Assembly (NCBI RefSeq): GCF_021532315.1
Contig: NZ_JAKGAO010000009.1
Coordinates: forward strand, 310,001 to 374,000
Origin: Paenibacillus tarimensis
Lineage (GTDB): Bacteria > Bacillota > Bacilli > Paenibacillales > Paenibacillaceae
Reading direction: 5' to 3'
Length of the DNA: 64,000 nt
The notes beneath the pieces were generated by a model. That model saw only the letters and a program-made list of their open reading frames with translations. It searched no databases and was not told the origin of the DNA. The stretch's first letter is position 1. Every line of letters starts with the position of its first letter. Of the stretch, positions 1 to 9,489 are shown in pieces. The translations under genes and the position numbers were made by a program.

Positions 1-3000
1 TTTATGGAAATCGGACTTGATTCCGTGCAGCTGCTTCAGCTGGCGAAACAGATTGAGGATGAAATTAAAATCGAGCTTTATCCGACATTATTTTTTGAAT
101 ATTCCAACATTAATGAACTGTCCGGTTACTTTATTGAGCAGTTTCCATCGGCATTTGCAGCCTATTTTGGTACGGCCGTAAATAGCGGCACAGAGCAGAA
201 GCCTGCCGCCGGGAAGAATGCCGCCACCACAGACAGCTTAGATGCGGAGATAATCAAGCGGAAGCAGGCGGAGCGCAGCGGGGTAAGCGGTAACCATGAC
301 GAGGATGACGGCAATGACGATATAGCAATCATCGGAATGAGTGGAATGCTTCCGGAGTCCGCCGATCTGGAGCAGTTCTGGCAGCATTTGATGAATAAGA
401 GCGACCTGATCAAAGAGATTCCGGAAAGTCATTTTGACTATAAACCGTGGTACGACGAAAGACCTCAGCGCCCTGATAAGCTCTATTGCAGGCATGGCAG
501 CTTTATTGATCCTGTGGCAAAATTCGATGCGGAGTTTTTCGGCGTCTCGCCGACCGAAGCCGAAATTATGGACCCGCAGCTGCGGAAGCTGCTTGAGGTG
601 ACGCATGCCGCGTTCGAGGATGCGGGATATGCCGAGAGCATTCGCGGCTCGAATACGGGGTATTATGTCGGGGCCTGCTTCCATGATTACTGCTTCGAGA
701 TGCTCAAATCGGGCAAGCGGGTCGGGCCATACGACGGCACAGGGAATGCGGCGACAATGCTGGCCAATTATCCTTCCTTTTATTTTGATTTGAAGGGTCC
801 GAGCTTAACCGTGGACACGGCCTGCTCGTCGTCACTCGTAGCGCTGCACCTGGCGTGCAATGCGCTCAAGAACGGGGAGTGCGAGATGTCCGTTGTCTCC
901 GGCGTTAACCTCCTGCTCAGCTCCTGGCATTATTTGTACTTCTGCAGTACGGGGGTTCTGTCGAAAAGCGGGCGCTGCCACACATTCGACGGGCGGGGAG
1001 ACGGCTACGTTCCGGGAGAAGCGATAATTTCGCTGCTCCTCAAGCCGCTGAAGAAAGCGCAGCGGGACGGGGACAACATTCATGCTGTCATTAAGGCGAG
1101 CGCCATCAACCACGGCGGGCATACTCCAGCTATTACGGCTCCAAGTGTGCGAAGAGAAGCGGACGTCATCAGTGAAGCCTGGGGCAAAGCAGGCGTCGAT
1201 CCTGAACGGATCAGCTATATTGAAGCACACGGTACCGGAACGAAGCTGGGAGACCCAGTGGAGATCAACGGCATCAAATTGGCCTTTGATCAGTTGAACC
1301 GGGGAGCCTCGGAATGCTATATCGGTTCGGTTAAAGCGAGCATTGGACATACCGAAGGGGCAGCGGGGCTCGCCGGTGTTGTCCGGGTCATTCTCGCGAT
1401 GAAGAATAAGGTCATCCCGGCCATGCCGAAATTTGAAACGCTGAATCCGTTAATCCGGCTTGAAGATTCGCCGCTGGTGATCAACAGGGAGCCGGTGGCC
1501 TGGGAAAAAAGACATGATCTCCCGCGGATGGCCGGCGTAAGCTCCTTCGGCTTCGGCGGAAGCTACTCCCACGTGGTGCTGGAAGAGTATGAGGAGCCGC
1601 AGCAGGCCCGTCTTCAGACTACAGGACCGCAGCTGCTCGTCTTGTCCGCCAGAACGGAAACGGCGCTGAAGACGATGGCCGAGCGGTTGTGCGCCTATCT
1701 TATTCGTCAGGAGAACGAGGCGGAGACCAGCTTCGGAAATATCTGCTACACCATGAACAAGGGCAGAAGGGCGTTCGAGGAACGGCTCGCGATTGTCGCC
1801 GAGGATCTATCCGACTTAATAGCAAAACTGAGCGGCTATGCTGCCGGAGCAGAAGCCGCCAACGGCATGTGGCGGAATAAGGCATCGGAAGAGCTGGAGA
1901 ATCAGCCGCTGCCTGCCGGGCAGGATCTTGAGACCCTGGCCAAATCGTGGGCAGCCGGTCATCCGGTCGATTGGAAGCATTATTACCGTGGCGGTGCTTA
2001 TCGGATTGTTTCGCTGCCTACTTATCCGTTCGAAGGAAAAGAGTATTGGATTTCGTTCTCAGAAATCCAGAAGCAGCAGGGGGCTGCTGTGAAGGTTGAG
2101 CAGCATCCGCATCCGTTTATAACGGGCGAACCGAGGATGAACGGGGACACGGCGGAGTTTACCGCAATGCTGGAGGGAACGGAATTTTATCTGGCCGAGC
2201 ACAAGGTGCATGGCAGGAAGGTGCTCGTAGGCGCTGCGCTCATTGAGGCTGCCGTCAAGGCACTGAATCACCTGTTGCCGGACCGCCGCTGCCGCCTGAA
2301 GAACATTCAGTGGTTCAGTCCGGTGATCGTGAACGACGCGCCGGTTCAAATCCGTATCGTTGTACATCATACAAGCGGCGTAATCCAGGTGCAGACAAGC
2401 AGCGCAGCGGGAACTGTTCTGCATTTTAAGACGGAGTTCACGGTCCATGAGGGACAACAGCAGGCGCAGCTTCCGAAGCAGGCTGCTCCACATAAGGCTG
2501 CTTATACAGCGCGCATCGGAAAGCAAGAGCTTTATGCAGGATTTAAACAGCTGGGGCTGGATTTGGGTGAGAGCTTCCAGGTTGTGAGCGAGATTAGGAC
2601 CAGCGGTGAACAGGCCGTTTCGTTTATAAGGGCAGAAGGCGGCCCGCAGCGTCATGGCTACCGGCTGCATCCAGCCCTGCTGGACGGCTCCTTCCATATT
2701 CTGAGCGCTTTCTACAGGGATGAGAAGGAGTGTATACATGTCCCGTTCTCGATCGGCGAGCTGGAGGTGTTCGATAGGCTTGAGGGAGCAATGATTGTAT
2801 ATGCCAAACCAGCGGAAGGCAGTGCGTCTGATAAGGAAAAAGGCTTTGCCCGTTTCGATCTGACGGTGACAGCGGAAAGCGGCGAGATCTTAATGATCAT
2901 TCGCAATTTTGTCGCGCGGAAAATCAAGCCCGAGAAGGTGTCGGAGCAAGAAGCCGTTTATTACTTGACCGCCAGCTGGGAGCCTTCTACAGTACAACCC

Positions 3001-6000
3001 GGAGTGGGGCAATCTGGAGCACTCGGCGGGGTTGTTGTGTTGGCTGATGAACCTGCCTTCGCCAGGGAGCTATGCGCAAGGCTGAATCTTGACCGCTCAA
3101 CGCAGATTTTCATCGTCACCAGGGGTGAGCGGTTCAGGCCGGTCGCGCCGGGCCGCTATGAGCTGAATCCCGTCAATCATGAGGATTACGCAGCACTATG
3201 GAAGCACATCGGAGACGGACTGTCGTCGGTTAGAACCATCATTCATCTCTGGTCGCAGGAGCCGTTCGGGGATGATCCAGCTTGTGTTCAAAGACAGCTT
3301 GACAGCGGGCCCCTCTCGTATTTTCACCTCTGCCAGTCGCTTGCCCATTCAAGGCTGAGTCATACGATCGACTTTATTTATCTCTATGCTTGCGGGCAGG
3401 AGATGGTAGAGCCAGTCTATGAAGCGCTGCCTGGCATGTCCAAGTCAATAGGTCATGAATTCAGCAAGCTGAGAACACAAGTCATCGGATATACAAGAGG
3501 AACCGGCATCGAAGGGCTGACCCGGATCATCATGGCCGAGGCCGGTATGAACGAGCATGAGGTCATGTACAAGGGCGGTCAAAGATATAGCCGGGTATTC
3601 AGGCGGCTGCCTGATGCACCGCCGCAGCAGACGGCCGAAATTCCGCTGCGTGAACAGGGAGTCGTCGTCATAACCGGCGGGCTGGGAACAATCGGTCTTG
3701 CCATCGGACGGTATTTGGCTAAGACACACAGAGCCCGTCTTGTGCTGGCCGGCCGCAGAACGGCACCGGATTTCCACAGTTACAGGTCGCATATTCAGCA
3801 ATTAGGCGGGGACTGCGTGTATGTCTCCGGCGACGTGAACCGCGGGGAGGATGTCGAGCAGATCATTGCAGCAGCTAAATCCCGGTATGGCACGGTAAAC
3901 GGCATTATCCACTGCGCGGGAATTGTGAAGGATTCGAGTGTCTTTTTCAAGACGAAGGCGGATTTGGACGCGGTAACAGCTCCGAAGGTGTATGGGACGC
4001 TGCTGCTTGACAGGGCGACCAAAGGCGAGGAGCTTGATGTCTTCGTCACACTGTCCTCCATTTCCGCTTTAATCGGCAACGCTGGACAAAGCGACTACGC
4101 TTTTGCCAACGGATTTATGGACCGGTTCTGTGCTTGGAGAAACCGTCAGCTGCAGCAGGGGCTGCGAAGAGGAAAAGCGTTATCCATTAACTATCCCCTG
4201 TGGAAAGACGGGGGCATGCGGGTTGATCCGGCGATCGAGCAGGCACTGGTCGAGAAGTTTGGCATGCGGCCTATTTCACAGGAAACAGGCATAGAGACGT
4301 TGATCCAGGGCTTACGAAGCCCGGTTGATCAAGTATGTGTCGTTGAAGGGATGCGGAGGAAAATCGATACCTATATGAAGCATGTTTATTGGGATGAGCG
4401 AGCCGTTCTCCCGGCAGCGGGCGCTGTTGTTAAAGGCGGCGGCAGCGGCAGCGGATCTGAGAAGCAGCTGGCGGAGGAGCTTGCCCGAATTGCCTCCAAG
4501 CTCGTCAATCGGGTCGATCTGACCATTATGCCGGAGACAACACTTGAGCAATGCGGCATGGATTCTATCGCTTATATGGAATTTACAAACCAGATTAACG
4601 AGAATTTCAACTTGGACGTGTCACCGGCTATCCTGTTCTCTAACCCGTCCATGCTTAAGCTGGCACAACAGCTGCTGGAGGATTATCCCGATGCGCTTAA
4701 GGACCGCTATCAGTCCGAGACTGACAGCGTAATGAGCGTACCGAGCGTAACGTCTGCCTCCCCGGGCGCGGCACCGTCGTCGTATGAATTGCCGCCTGAG
4801 CAGTCGGGTTACGGTCAGCCCTATGATGCATACCCGGCGCCTGCATATGCATGGCAGGCGTCTTCGCAGCAGGAAGCTCTGGGCTATGAAGCTTCATATC
4901 AGAATTCAACCTGGCAGGAGGCGCCGAGTCATCCGGCTTCGCATCAGCGGGACATTGCAATTATCGGCATGGACGGTGTATTCCCGGATTCCCCCGATCT
5001 GCTGGCGTTCTGGGAGAATATTGCGGGGGGCAAGGACCTCATTGGCGAGATTCCGGCGGAGCGGTGGGACTGGAAGGCTCTGTTTGACAGCCTTGGCGGC
5101 ACGGATAGTCCGACAGCTTTAAAGTGGGGCGGGTTTATACAGGATGTGGATGCCTTCGACCACCAGTTCTTTCATATAACGCCGCGTGAGGCTGAGCAGA
5201 TGGACCCGCAGCAGCGGCTGTTCATGATGATGGCATGGAAGGCAATTGAGGATAGCGGCTATTCGCCGGCGGAGTTTTCCGGTAAGAAGGTTGGTGTCTT
5301 CGCAGGTGCATCCAGTTTTGATTATATGGATTTATTGCGTCAATCAGGCAGCAAGGTAGAGGCATATACATCGATCGGCAACGCGCATTCAATCATAGCC
5401 AACCGCCTCTCTTATTTCCTGAATCTGCGCGGTCCGAGTGAGACGATCGACACGGCCTGCTCCAGCTCGCTTGTTGCGATTGCGCGGGCAATCGAATCGC
5501 TGCGAAACGGGGAATGCGAGCTTGCCATCGCCGGGGGAATCAACTTGATGCTCAGCCCCGTTCTGCATCAGTCTTTCAGTGAGGCGGGCATGCTGAGCGT
5601 GGACGGCCGTTGCAAGACATTCGACCGCTCCGCCAATGGATATGTACGGGGTGAAGGCGGCGGCGTCATTGTGCTGAAGCTGCTGGATCAAGCACTGGAA
5701 GCAAAAGATCCGATCCATGCAGTCATAAAAGGAGTCGCGATCAATCACGGCGGCAGGGCGACGAACTTAACGGCACCCAATCCGGAAGCTCAGGCTGAAC
5801 TGCTCATCGATTGCTATGAAAAGGCCAATGTAAACCCTTCGACTCTGCAGTATATTGAAGCTCATGGGACAGGGACGCCGCTGGGTGACGCCATTGAGAT
5901 CGAGGGTTTGAAACAAGCCTTCAGGGCACTTACGCCCAAATCCGGCAATGTGGGGAGCGATCAGCCTAAATGCGCGATCGGCTCGGTTAAAACGAATATC

Positions 6001-9000
6001 GGCCATCTGGAAGCAGCGGCCGGAATTGCCGGGCTGATCAAGACAGTGCTGGCGATGAAAAACAGGAAAATTCCGCCGCATCTTCATCTTAATGAGCTGA
6101 ATCCCGAGCTGAGGCTGGGGAACAGCCCATTCTATATTCCCGCCCAGCTCGAAGAATGGAAGTCTCTGCAAAGCGGGGATGGCAGGACGCTGCCGCGCCG
6201 CGCAGGCATCAGCTCCTTCGGGTTCGGAGGTACGAACGCGCATATTGTCGTGGAAGAATTCCAAGAACCGGCTAGGCCATACGGCGCTGCGGAGGAAAGG
6301 AAGAACCGGATTTTCACCTTCTCGGCCAGAAGCGAGTACAGTCTGCGCGAGTATGCGGGCAAACTCCTCCACTATCTGGAGCATGCGGGTCAGTCCGCAA
6401 GCTTGGAGGAAATCGCCTACAACCTGCAGGTGAGCAGATCCTCCATGGAGGTAAGAGCAGCCGTAATCGCGTCAGACAGGACAGAATTGGTTGAACGGCT
6501 TCAGCGGTTTCTGGCGGGAGAGGCTTCCGCAGAAGGGGGCATTTATGCAGGCGACCGAAGCGGAGGCGAGGAGCGTAGCAGGTGGCTGAGCCTATTCGAC
6601 AACACGAGTGAGGATATTATTAATCTGTTCTACCAAGCGGGAGAAATACGTAAAATTGCTCTGCTATGGTCAATGGGCGTCCAAATCCGCTGGGAAGGAA
6701 TGTATCCGGGCGGAAAGCCGCGGCGTATTTCACTGCCGACTTATGTCTTCAGCAGGGACCGGCATTGGGCAGCCGGAGCGAGGGTGCGCATTCCGTCTCC
6801 TGCTGTGTCCCAATCCGGGAGCCATTCGCCAGCTCAACCAATTGAGCCGCAGAAGCAGCCTGCTGCTGTGGAGGCGGTGAAAGCAGAAGAGGCAGGAGAA
6901 GGCTTCTCCGGTGTCAAGCAGATTGAACACGATTTGAAGCAGTGGATTTTGGACATTACCAAGATCGATCCGGCTGTGCTGGATGAGGAGACCGAGCTTG
7001 CGGAAATCGGGATGGATTCCATCCTGTCGATGGAATTGGTCTCCAAAATTAATCAAACCTACGGCATTCGCATATATGCCAACGAGCTCTTGATGAATCC
7101 TTCAATTTCGCGGATAGCGCTGCTTCTGCAGGAGGAGCTCGGCGGGGCCGAACGGCTGCAGGAACGGCTGCTTGCAGCAGCTGCACCCAAGCGTGAGGCC
7201 GAGGAAATCAAGGCGGAGGCAAAGCCGGGGCCGAAAGCTAAGTCAGAAGCGAAGCCGGCAGTTCCTTCAGCGGAGCGCAAGCCAGCCATGCTGTCAACGG
7301 TACGGACAGGAGGCGCTCCCTCATCATTCAACACTACAGAGAAAAGAATTGTTTACGTACTCAGCTCGCCAAGGTCAGGATCAACACTGCTCCGGACAAT
7401 GCTGATGGGGCATTCGGAAATCTTTTCGCCGCCGGAAATCATGCTGCTTCCTTACGATACGATGAAGGAATGGGACCGTTCGCTTAAACGGAGAAAATGG
7501 GTTCATTTCAAGGATGGACTCATTGAATCAATTAAGGTGCTCAAAAACCTGACGCCGGATGAAGCGGTGAAAGAAGTTCAGAACATGATCAACGCTGAAT
7601 ATCCAATCAGGGATGTCTATGAGCTCCTGCAGCAATTAACGCCTTCGCGCTACGTCGTAGACAAGACGCCGCCGTATGCGGAGAAGCTCGATATTCTGCA
7701 GCGCGCAGAGCAAATTACGCCTAATGCGCTCTATATCTACCTGCACAGGCATCCGCTGTCCGTGACGGAATCGCTGGTCCGGAACAGATTCCACAAGATG
7801 CTGGGCAGCAAGAAGGACCCCTGGAGCTTTGCGGATGAAGCATGGCGGATTTCCAATCAGAATATCATTGATTTCCTAGATACGGTTCCCGGTGAGAGAA
7901 CGAAGCGGATCGTATATGAAGAGATGGTGGCTGACCCCGAGGGAGTTATGAAGGATGTAAGCAATTGGCTCGGGGTTGATTATGAGGATGCCATGATCAA
8001 GCCTTATGAAGGTGACCGTATGCTGACAGGCCTTAGGGAGGGTTCGATGTCTGTAGGTGATCCTAATTTCCTGAATCATACAGGAATTGAAGCCGAGCTG
8101 GCCGACTCGTGGAAGAAGCATCTGGAATTCAAGGATAAGCTGAGCAGAGAAACGATCCAGCTTGCTGAAGGGCTGGGGTATTTTGCGGACTACGGGCTTG
8201 CCCCTGCACAGGAGGCTTATCTGAGACTGGCTGATCCGGCGCAGCCGTTCGTCATGGTTCAATCCGTAAGCAGAGAGCTGCCGGAAAAGCCGGATGCACA
8301 GCAGTGGAATCTGCTGCTTGCGGAGGTGCTCGATGCCCACCCGGTGCTGACGAACAAGTTCTTGCAAGAAGGCGGGCATTGGCGGCAGCAGCCATCGGCA
8401 GGCATCACGCCTAAGGTTCGAATCGTCAATGCCGAGAGCTTAAATGAAGAGCAGCGGCATAGCTATAGGAAGGCTCAGATTGAGGAAGCTGTGCCAAGTA
8501 TTGATCCTGCTGCCGGGAAGCTGCTCGAACTGATCATCATGGAGAACGGCGATCTTCGTTGCGAGTTCATTATGCTGGTGCATCACTTGGTGTGCGACGC
8601 CGTATCGGCTTCAGTGATCTGGAAGGAGCTCTTCGACCGGTATGAGGGACGCCTGGACGGTGAGCAGCCGGCTGAGCATGGCTACCGTGATTATATTGGA
8701 AAGCTGGAATCCTACGCACAATCCCAAGCTCATCAGGATGCAAGGCCGTATTGGACGGAGATGATCGCTGCAGGCGCGTCCAGCATTCCTGTAGACCATC
8801 CGGATAGTCCCGAGGGTAATACCGCATCATCTGAAGCTGAACTGGAAAGGTTTTTGACCTATGATCAGATATCTGCAGCTTCTCTTCAGGAATCTTGGTT
8901 CCCAATAATAGCAGCGGCCCTCTACGATACGGTTATGGACTGGACGAAGGAGACGACCGTATGTATCGCTCACCGGCTAAAGCAGCGAAACCTGCCGGTC

Positions 9001-9456
9001 CCGGGCAGCTTTGACCACACTGTCGGCTGGTTCGCGGCTGATGTACCGATTGCGGTCACGCAGTCGGAAGGGTGGAATGAGCTGGAGCTGCTTCAGGATT
9101 TTAAAGGTAGATTCGGAAAGTCCTCTCCGCTGGCTACCAGCTATCAGCTGCTTGCCAACCAAGGAGAATTGCCAGATGTGCATGAACTGTGCGCGGTCAG
9201 GCTTAACTTCCAGCAGGCACAGCTCAATACGCTTGGGCTGGAAGATTGGACGGCGGGGATGTACGCTGCACCGGAGGCGGACCGGCTGTACCTGCTGGAC
9301 TGCATCGTTCGTGAGCGTGCCAGCGGATTGCAGCTGATAGTAAGGTATTCGAATAACCGCCATCACCAGCATACCGTTGAACAATTCTTAAACCGCTGGC
9401 AGTCCCGGATCAGGACGGTTGCCGGTTGTCTCAACCAATCGTCAGTAGGGGTATAA
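1..9456 (+). CDS. trans-AT type I polyketide synthase, C-terminal part, ending in sulfotransferase and condensation-like domains (5' partial)
   Basis: The frame is open from base 1 and begins inside an acyl carrier protein (GLDS, phosphopantetheine Ser at nt 22-24), so the start lies upstream. Approximate domains: ACP end; KS1 nt 319-1600 (DTACSSS, Cys at 823; EAHGTGT; GH motif); post-KS docking linker; DH 2100-2950 (HKVHG and LLDGSFH, so His and Asp are present); KR 3000-4400 (GGLGTIG; S/Y/N catalytic set around 4050-4120); ACP (GMDS, 4564); disordered linker; KS2 4951-6270 (Cys at 5458, both His motifs kept); docking linker; ACP (GMDS, 7018); Lys/Ala/Pro linker; sulfotransferase 7346-8170 (SSPRSGST PAPS loop, DKTPPY, HRHPLSVTESLV); condensation-like domain 8200-9440 (HHLVCDA, 8581-8601). 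No AT domain is seen, so malonyl loading should be in trans. The product is unknown. Sulfotransferase domains inside PKS are known from curacin-type ST-TE chain termination; here the TE position is taken by a condensation-like domain. Confidence 0.93.
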   Translation, partial: FMEIGLDSVQLLQLAKQIEDEIKIELYPTLFFEYSNINELSGYFIEQFPSAFAAYFGTAVNSGTEQKPAAGKNAATTDSLDAEIIKRKQAERSGVSGNHDEDDGNDDIAIIGMSGMLPESADLEQFWQHLMNKSDLIKEIPESHFDYKPWYDERPQRPDKLYCRHGSFIDPVAKFDAEFFGVSPTEAEIMDPQLRKLLEVTHAAFEDAGYAESIRGSNTGYYVGACFHDYCFEMLKSGKRVGPYDGTGNAATMLANYPSFYFDLKGPSLTVDTACSSSLVALHLACNALKNGECEMSVVSGVNLLLSSWHYLYFCSTGVLSKSGRCHTFDGRGDGYVPGEAIISLLLKPLKKAQRDGDNIHAVIKASAINHGGHTPAITAPSVRREADVISEAWGKAGVDPERISYIEAHGTGTKLGDPVEINGIKLAFDQLNRGASECYIGSVKASIGHTEGAAGLAGVVRVILAMKNKVIPAMPKFETLNPLIRLEDSPLVINREPVAWEKRHDLPRMAGVSSFGFGGSYSHVVLEEYEEPQQARLQTTGPQLLVLSARTETALKTMAERLCAYLIRQENEAETSFGNICYTMNKGRRAFEERLAIVAEDLSDLIAKLSGYAAGAEAANGMWRNKASEELENQPLPAGQDLETLAKSWAAGHPVDWKHYYRGGAYRIVSLPTYPFEGKEYWISFSEIQKQQGAAVKVEQHPHPFITGEPRMNGDTAEFTAMLEGTEFYLAEHKVHGRKVLVGAALIEAAVKALNHLLPDRRCRLKNIQWFSPVIVNDAPVQIRIVVHHTSGVIQVQTSSAAGTVLHFKTEFTVHEGQQQAQLPKQAAPHKAAYTARIGKQELYAGFKQLGLDLGESFQVVSEIRTSGEQAVSFIRAEGGPQRHGYRLHPALLDGSFHILSAFYRDEKECIHVPFSIGELEVFDRLEGAMIVYAKPAEGSASDKEKGFARFDLTVTAESGEILMIIRNFVARKIKPEKVSEQEAVYYLTASWEPSTVQPGVGQSGALGGVVVLADEPAFARELCARLNLDRSTQIFIVTRGERFRPVAPGRYELNPVNHEDYAALWKHIGDGLSSVRTIIHLWSQEPFGDDPACVQRQLDSGPLSYFHLCQSLAHSRLSHTIDFIYLYACGQEMVEPVYEALPGMSKSIGHEFSKLRTQVIGYTRGTGIEGLTRIIMAEAGMNEHEVMYKGGQRYSRVFRRLPDAPPQQTAEIPLREQGVVVITGGLGTIGLAIGRYLAKTHRARLVLAGRRTAPDFHSYRSHIQQLGGDCVYVSGDVNRGEDVEQIIAAAKSRYGTVNGIIHCAGIVKDSSVFFKTKADLDAVTAPKVYGTLLLDRATKGEELDVFVTLSSISALIGNAGQSDYAFANGFMDRFCAWRNRQLQQGLRRGKALSINYPLWKDGGMRVDPAIEQALVEKFGMRPISQETGIETLIQGLRSPVDQVCVVEGMRRKIDTYMKHVYWDERAVLPAAGAVVKGGGSGSGSEKQLAEELARIASKLVNRVDLTIMPETTLEQCGMDSIAYMEFTNQINENFNLDVSPAILFSNPSMLKLAQQLLEDYPDALKDRYQSETDSVMSVPSVTSASPGAAPSSYELPPEQSGYGQPYDAYPAPAYAWQASSQQEALGYEASYQNSTWQEAPSHPASHQRDIAIIGMDGVFPDSPDLLAFWENIAGGKDLIGEIPAERWDWKALFDSLGGTDSPTALKWGGFIQDVDAFDHQFFHITPREAEQMDPQQRLFMMMAWKAIEDSGYSPAEFSGKKVGVFAGASSFDYMDLLRQSGSKVEAYTSIGNAHSIIANRLSYFLNLRGPSETIDTACSSSLVAIARAIESLRNGECELAIAGGINLMLSPVLHQSFSEAGMLSVDGRCKTFDRSANGYVRGEGGGVIVLKLLDQALEAKDPIHAVIKGVAINHGGRATNLTAPNPEAQAELLIDCYEKANVNPSTLQYIEAHGTGTPLGDAIEIEGLKQAFRALTPKSGNVGSDQPKCAIGSVKTNIGHLEAAAGIAGLIKTVLAMKNRKIPPHLHLNELNPELRLGNSPFYIPAQLEEWKSLQSGDGRTLPRRAGISSFGFGGTNAHIVVEEFQEPARPYGAAEERKNRIFTFSARSEYSLREYAGKLLHYLEHAGQSASLEEIAYNLQVSRSSMEVRAAVIASDRTELVERLQRFLAGEASAEGGIYAGDRSGGEERSRWLSLFDNTSEDIINLFYQAGEIRKIALLWSMGVQIRWEGMYPGGKPRRISLPTYVFSRDRHWAAGARVRIPSPAVSQSGSHSPAQPIEPQKQPAAVEAVKAEEAGEGFSGVKQIEHDLKQWILDITKIDPAVLDEETELAEIGMDSILSMELVSKINQTYGIRIYANELLMNPSISRIALLLQEELGGAERLQERLLAAAAPKREAEEIKAEAKPGPKAKSEAKPAVPSAERKPAMLSTVRTGGAPSSFNTTEKRIVYVLSSPRSGSTLLRTMLMGHSEIFSPPEIMLLPYDTMKEWDRSLKRRKWVHFKDGLIESIKVLKNLTPDEAVKEVQNMINAEYPIRDVYELLQQLTPSRYVVDKTPPYAEKLDILQRAEQITPNALYIYLHRHPLSVTESLVRNRFHKMLGSKKDPWSFADEAWRISNQNIIDFLDTVPGERTKRIVYEEMVADPEGVMKDVSNWLGVDYEDAMIKPYEGDRMLTGLREGSMSVGDPNFLNHTGIEAELADSWKKHLEFKDKLSRETIQLAEGLGYFADYGLAPAQEAYLRLADPAQPFVMVQSVSRELPEKPDAQQWNLLLAEVLDAHPVLTNKFLQEGGHWRQQPSAGITPKVRIVNAESLNEEQRHSYRKAQIEEAVPSIDPAAGKLLELIIMENGDLRCEFIMLVHHLVCDAVSASVIWKELFDRYEGRLDGEQPAEHGYRDYIGKLESYAQSQAHQDARPYWTEMIAAGASSIPVDHPDSPEGNTASSEAELERFLTYDQISAASLQESWFPIIAAALYDTVMDWTKETTVCIAHRLKQRNLPVPGSFDHTVGWFAADVPIAVTQSEGWNELELLQDFKGRFGKSSPLATSYQLLANQGELPDVHELCAVRLNFQQAQLNTLGLEDWTAGMYAAPEADRLYLLDCIVRERASGLQLIVRYSNNRHHQHTVEQFLNRWQSRIRTVAGCLNQSSVGV

Positions 9457-9489
9457 CCAGAAATCGAAGCCGAGGAGGAACGGTTTGTA

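Noticed and set aside
6179-6433. Frames in other phases inside the PKS gene
   Set aside because: The main frame is uninterrupted through all domains; these have no motif or start signal.
1-9456. Possibility that the first ATG (base 4) is the true start of the PKS
   Set aside because: The ATG lies within a carrier-protein motif (phosphopantetheine Ser three residues after GL), so the protein must begin upstream.
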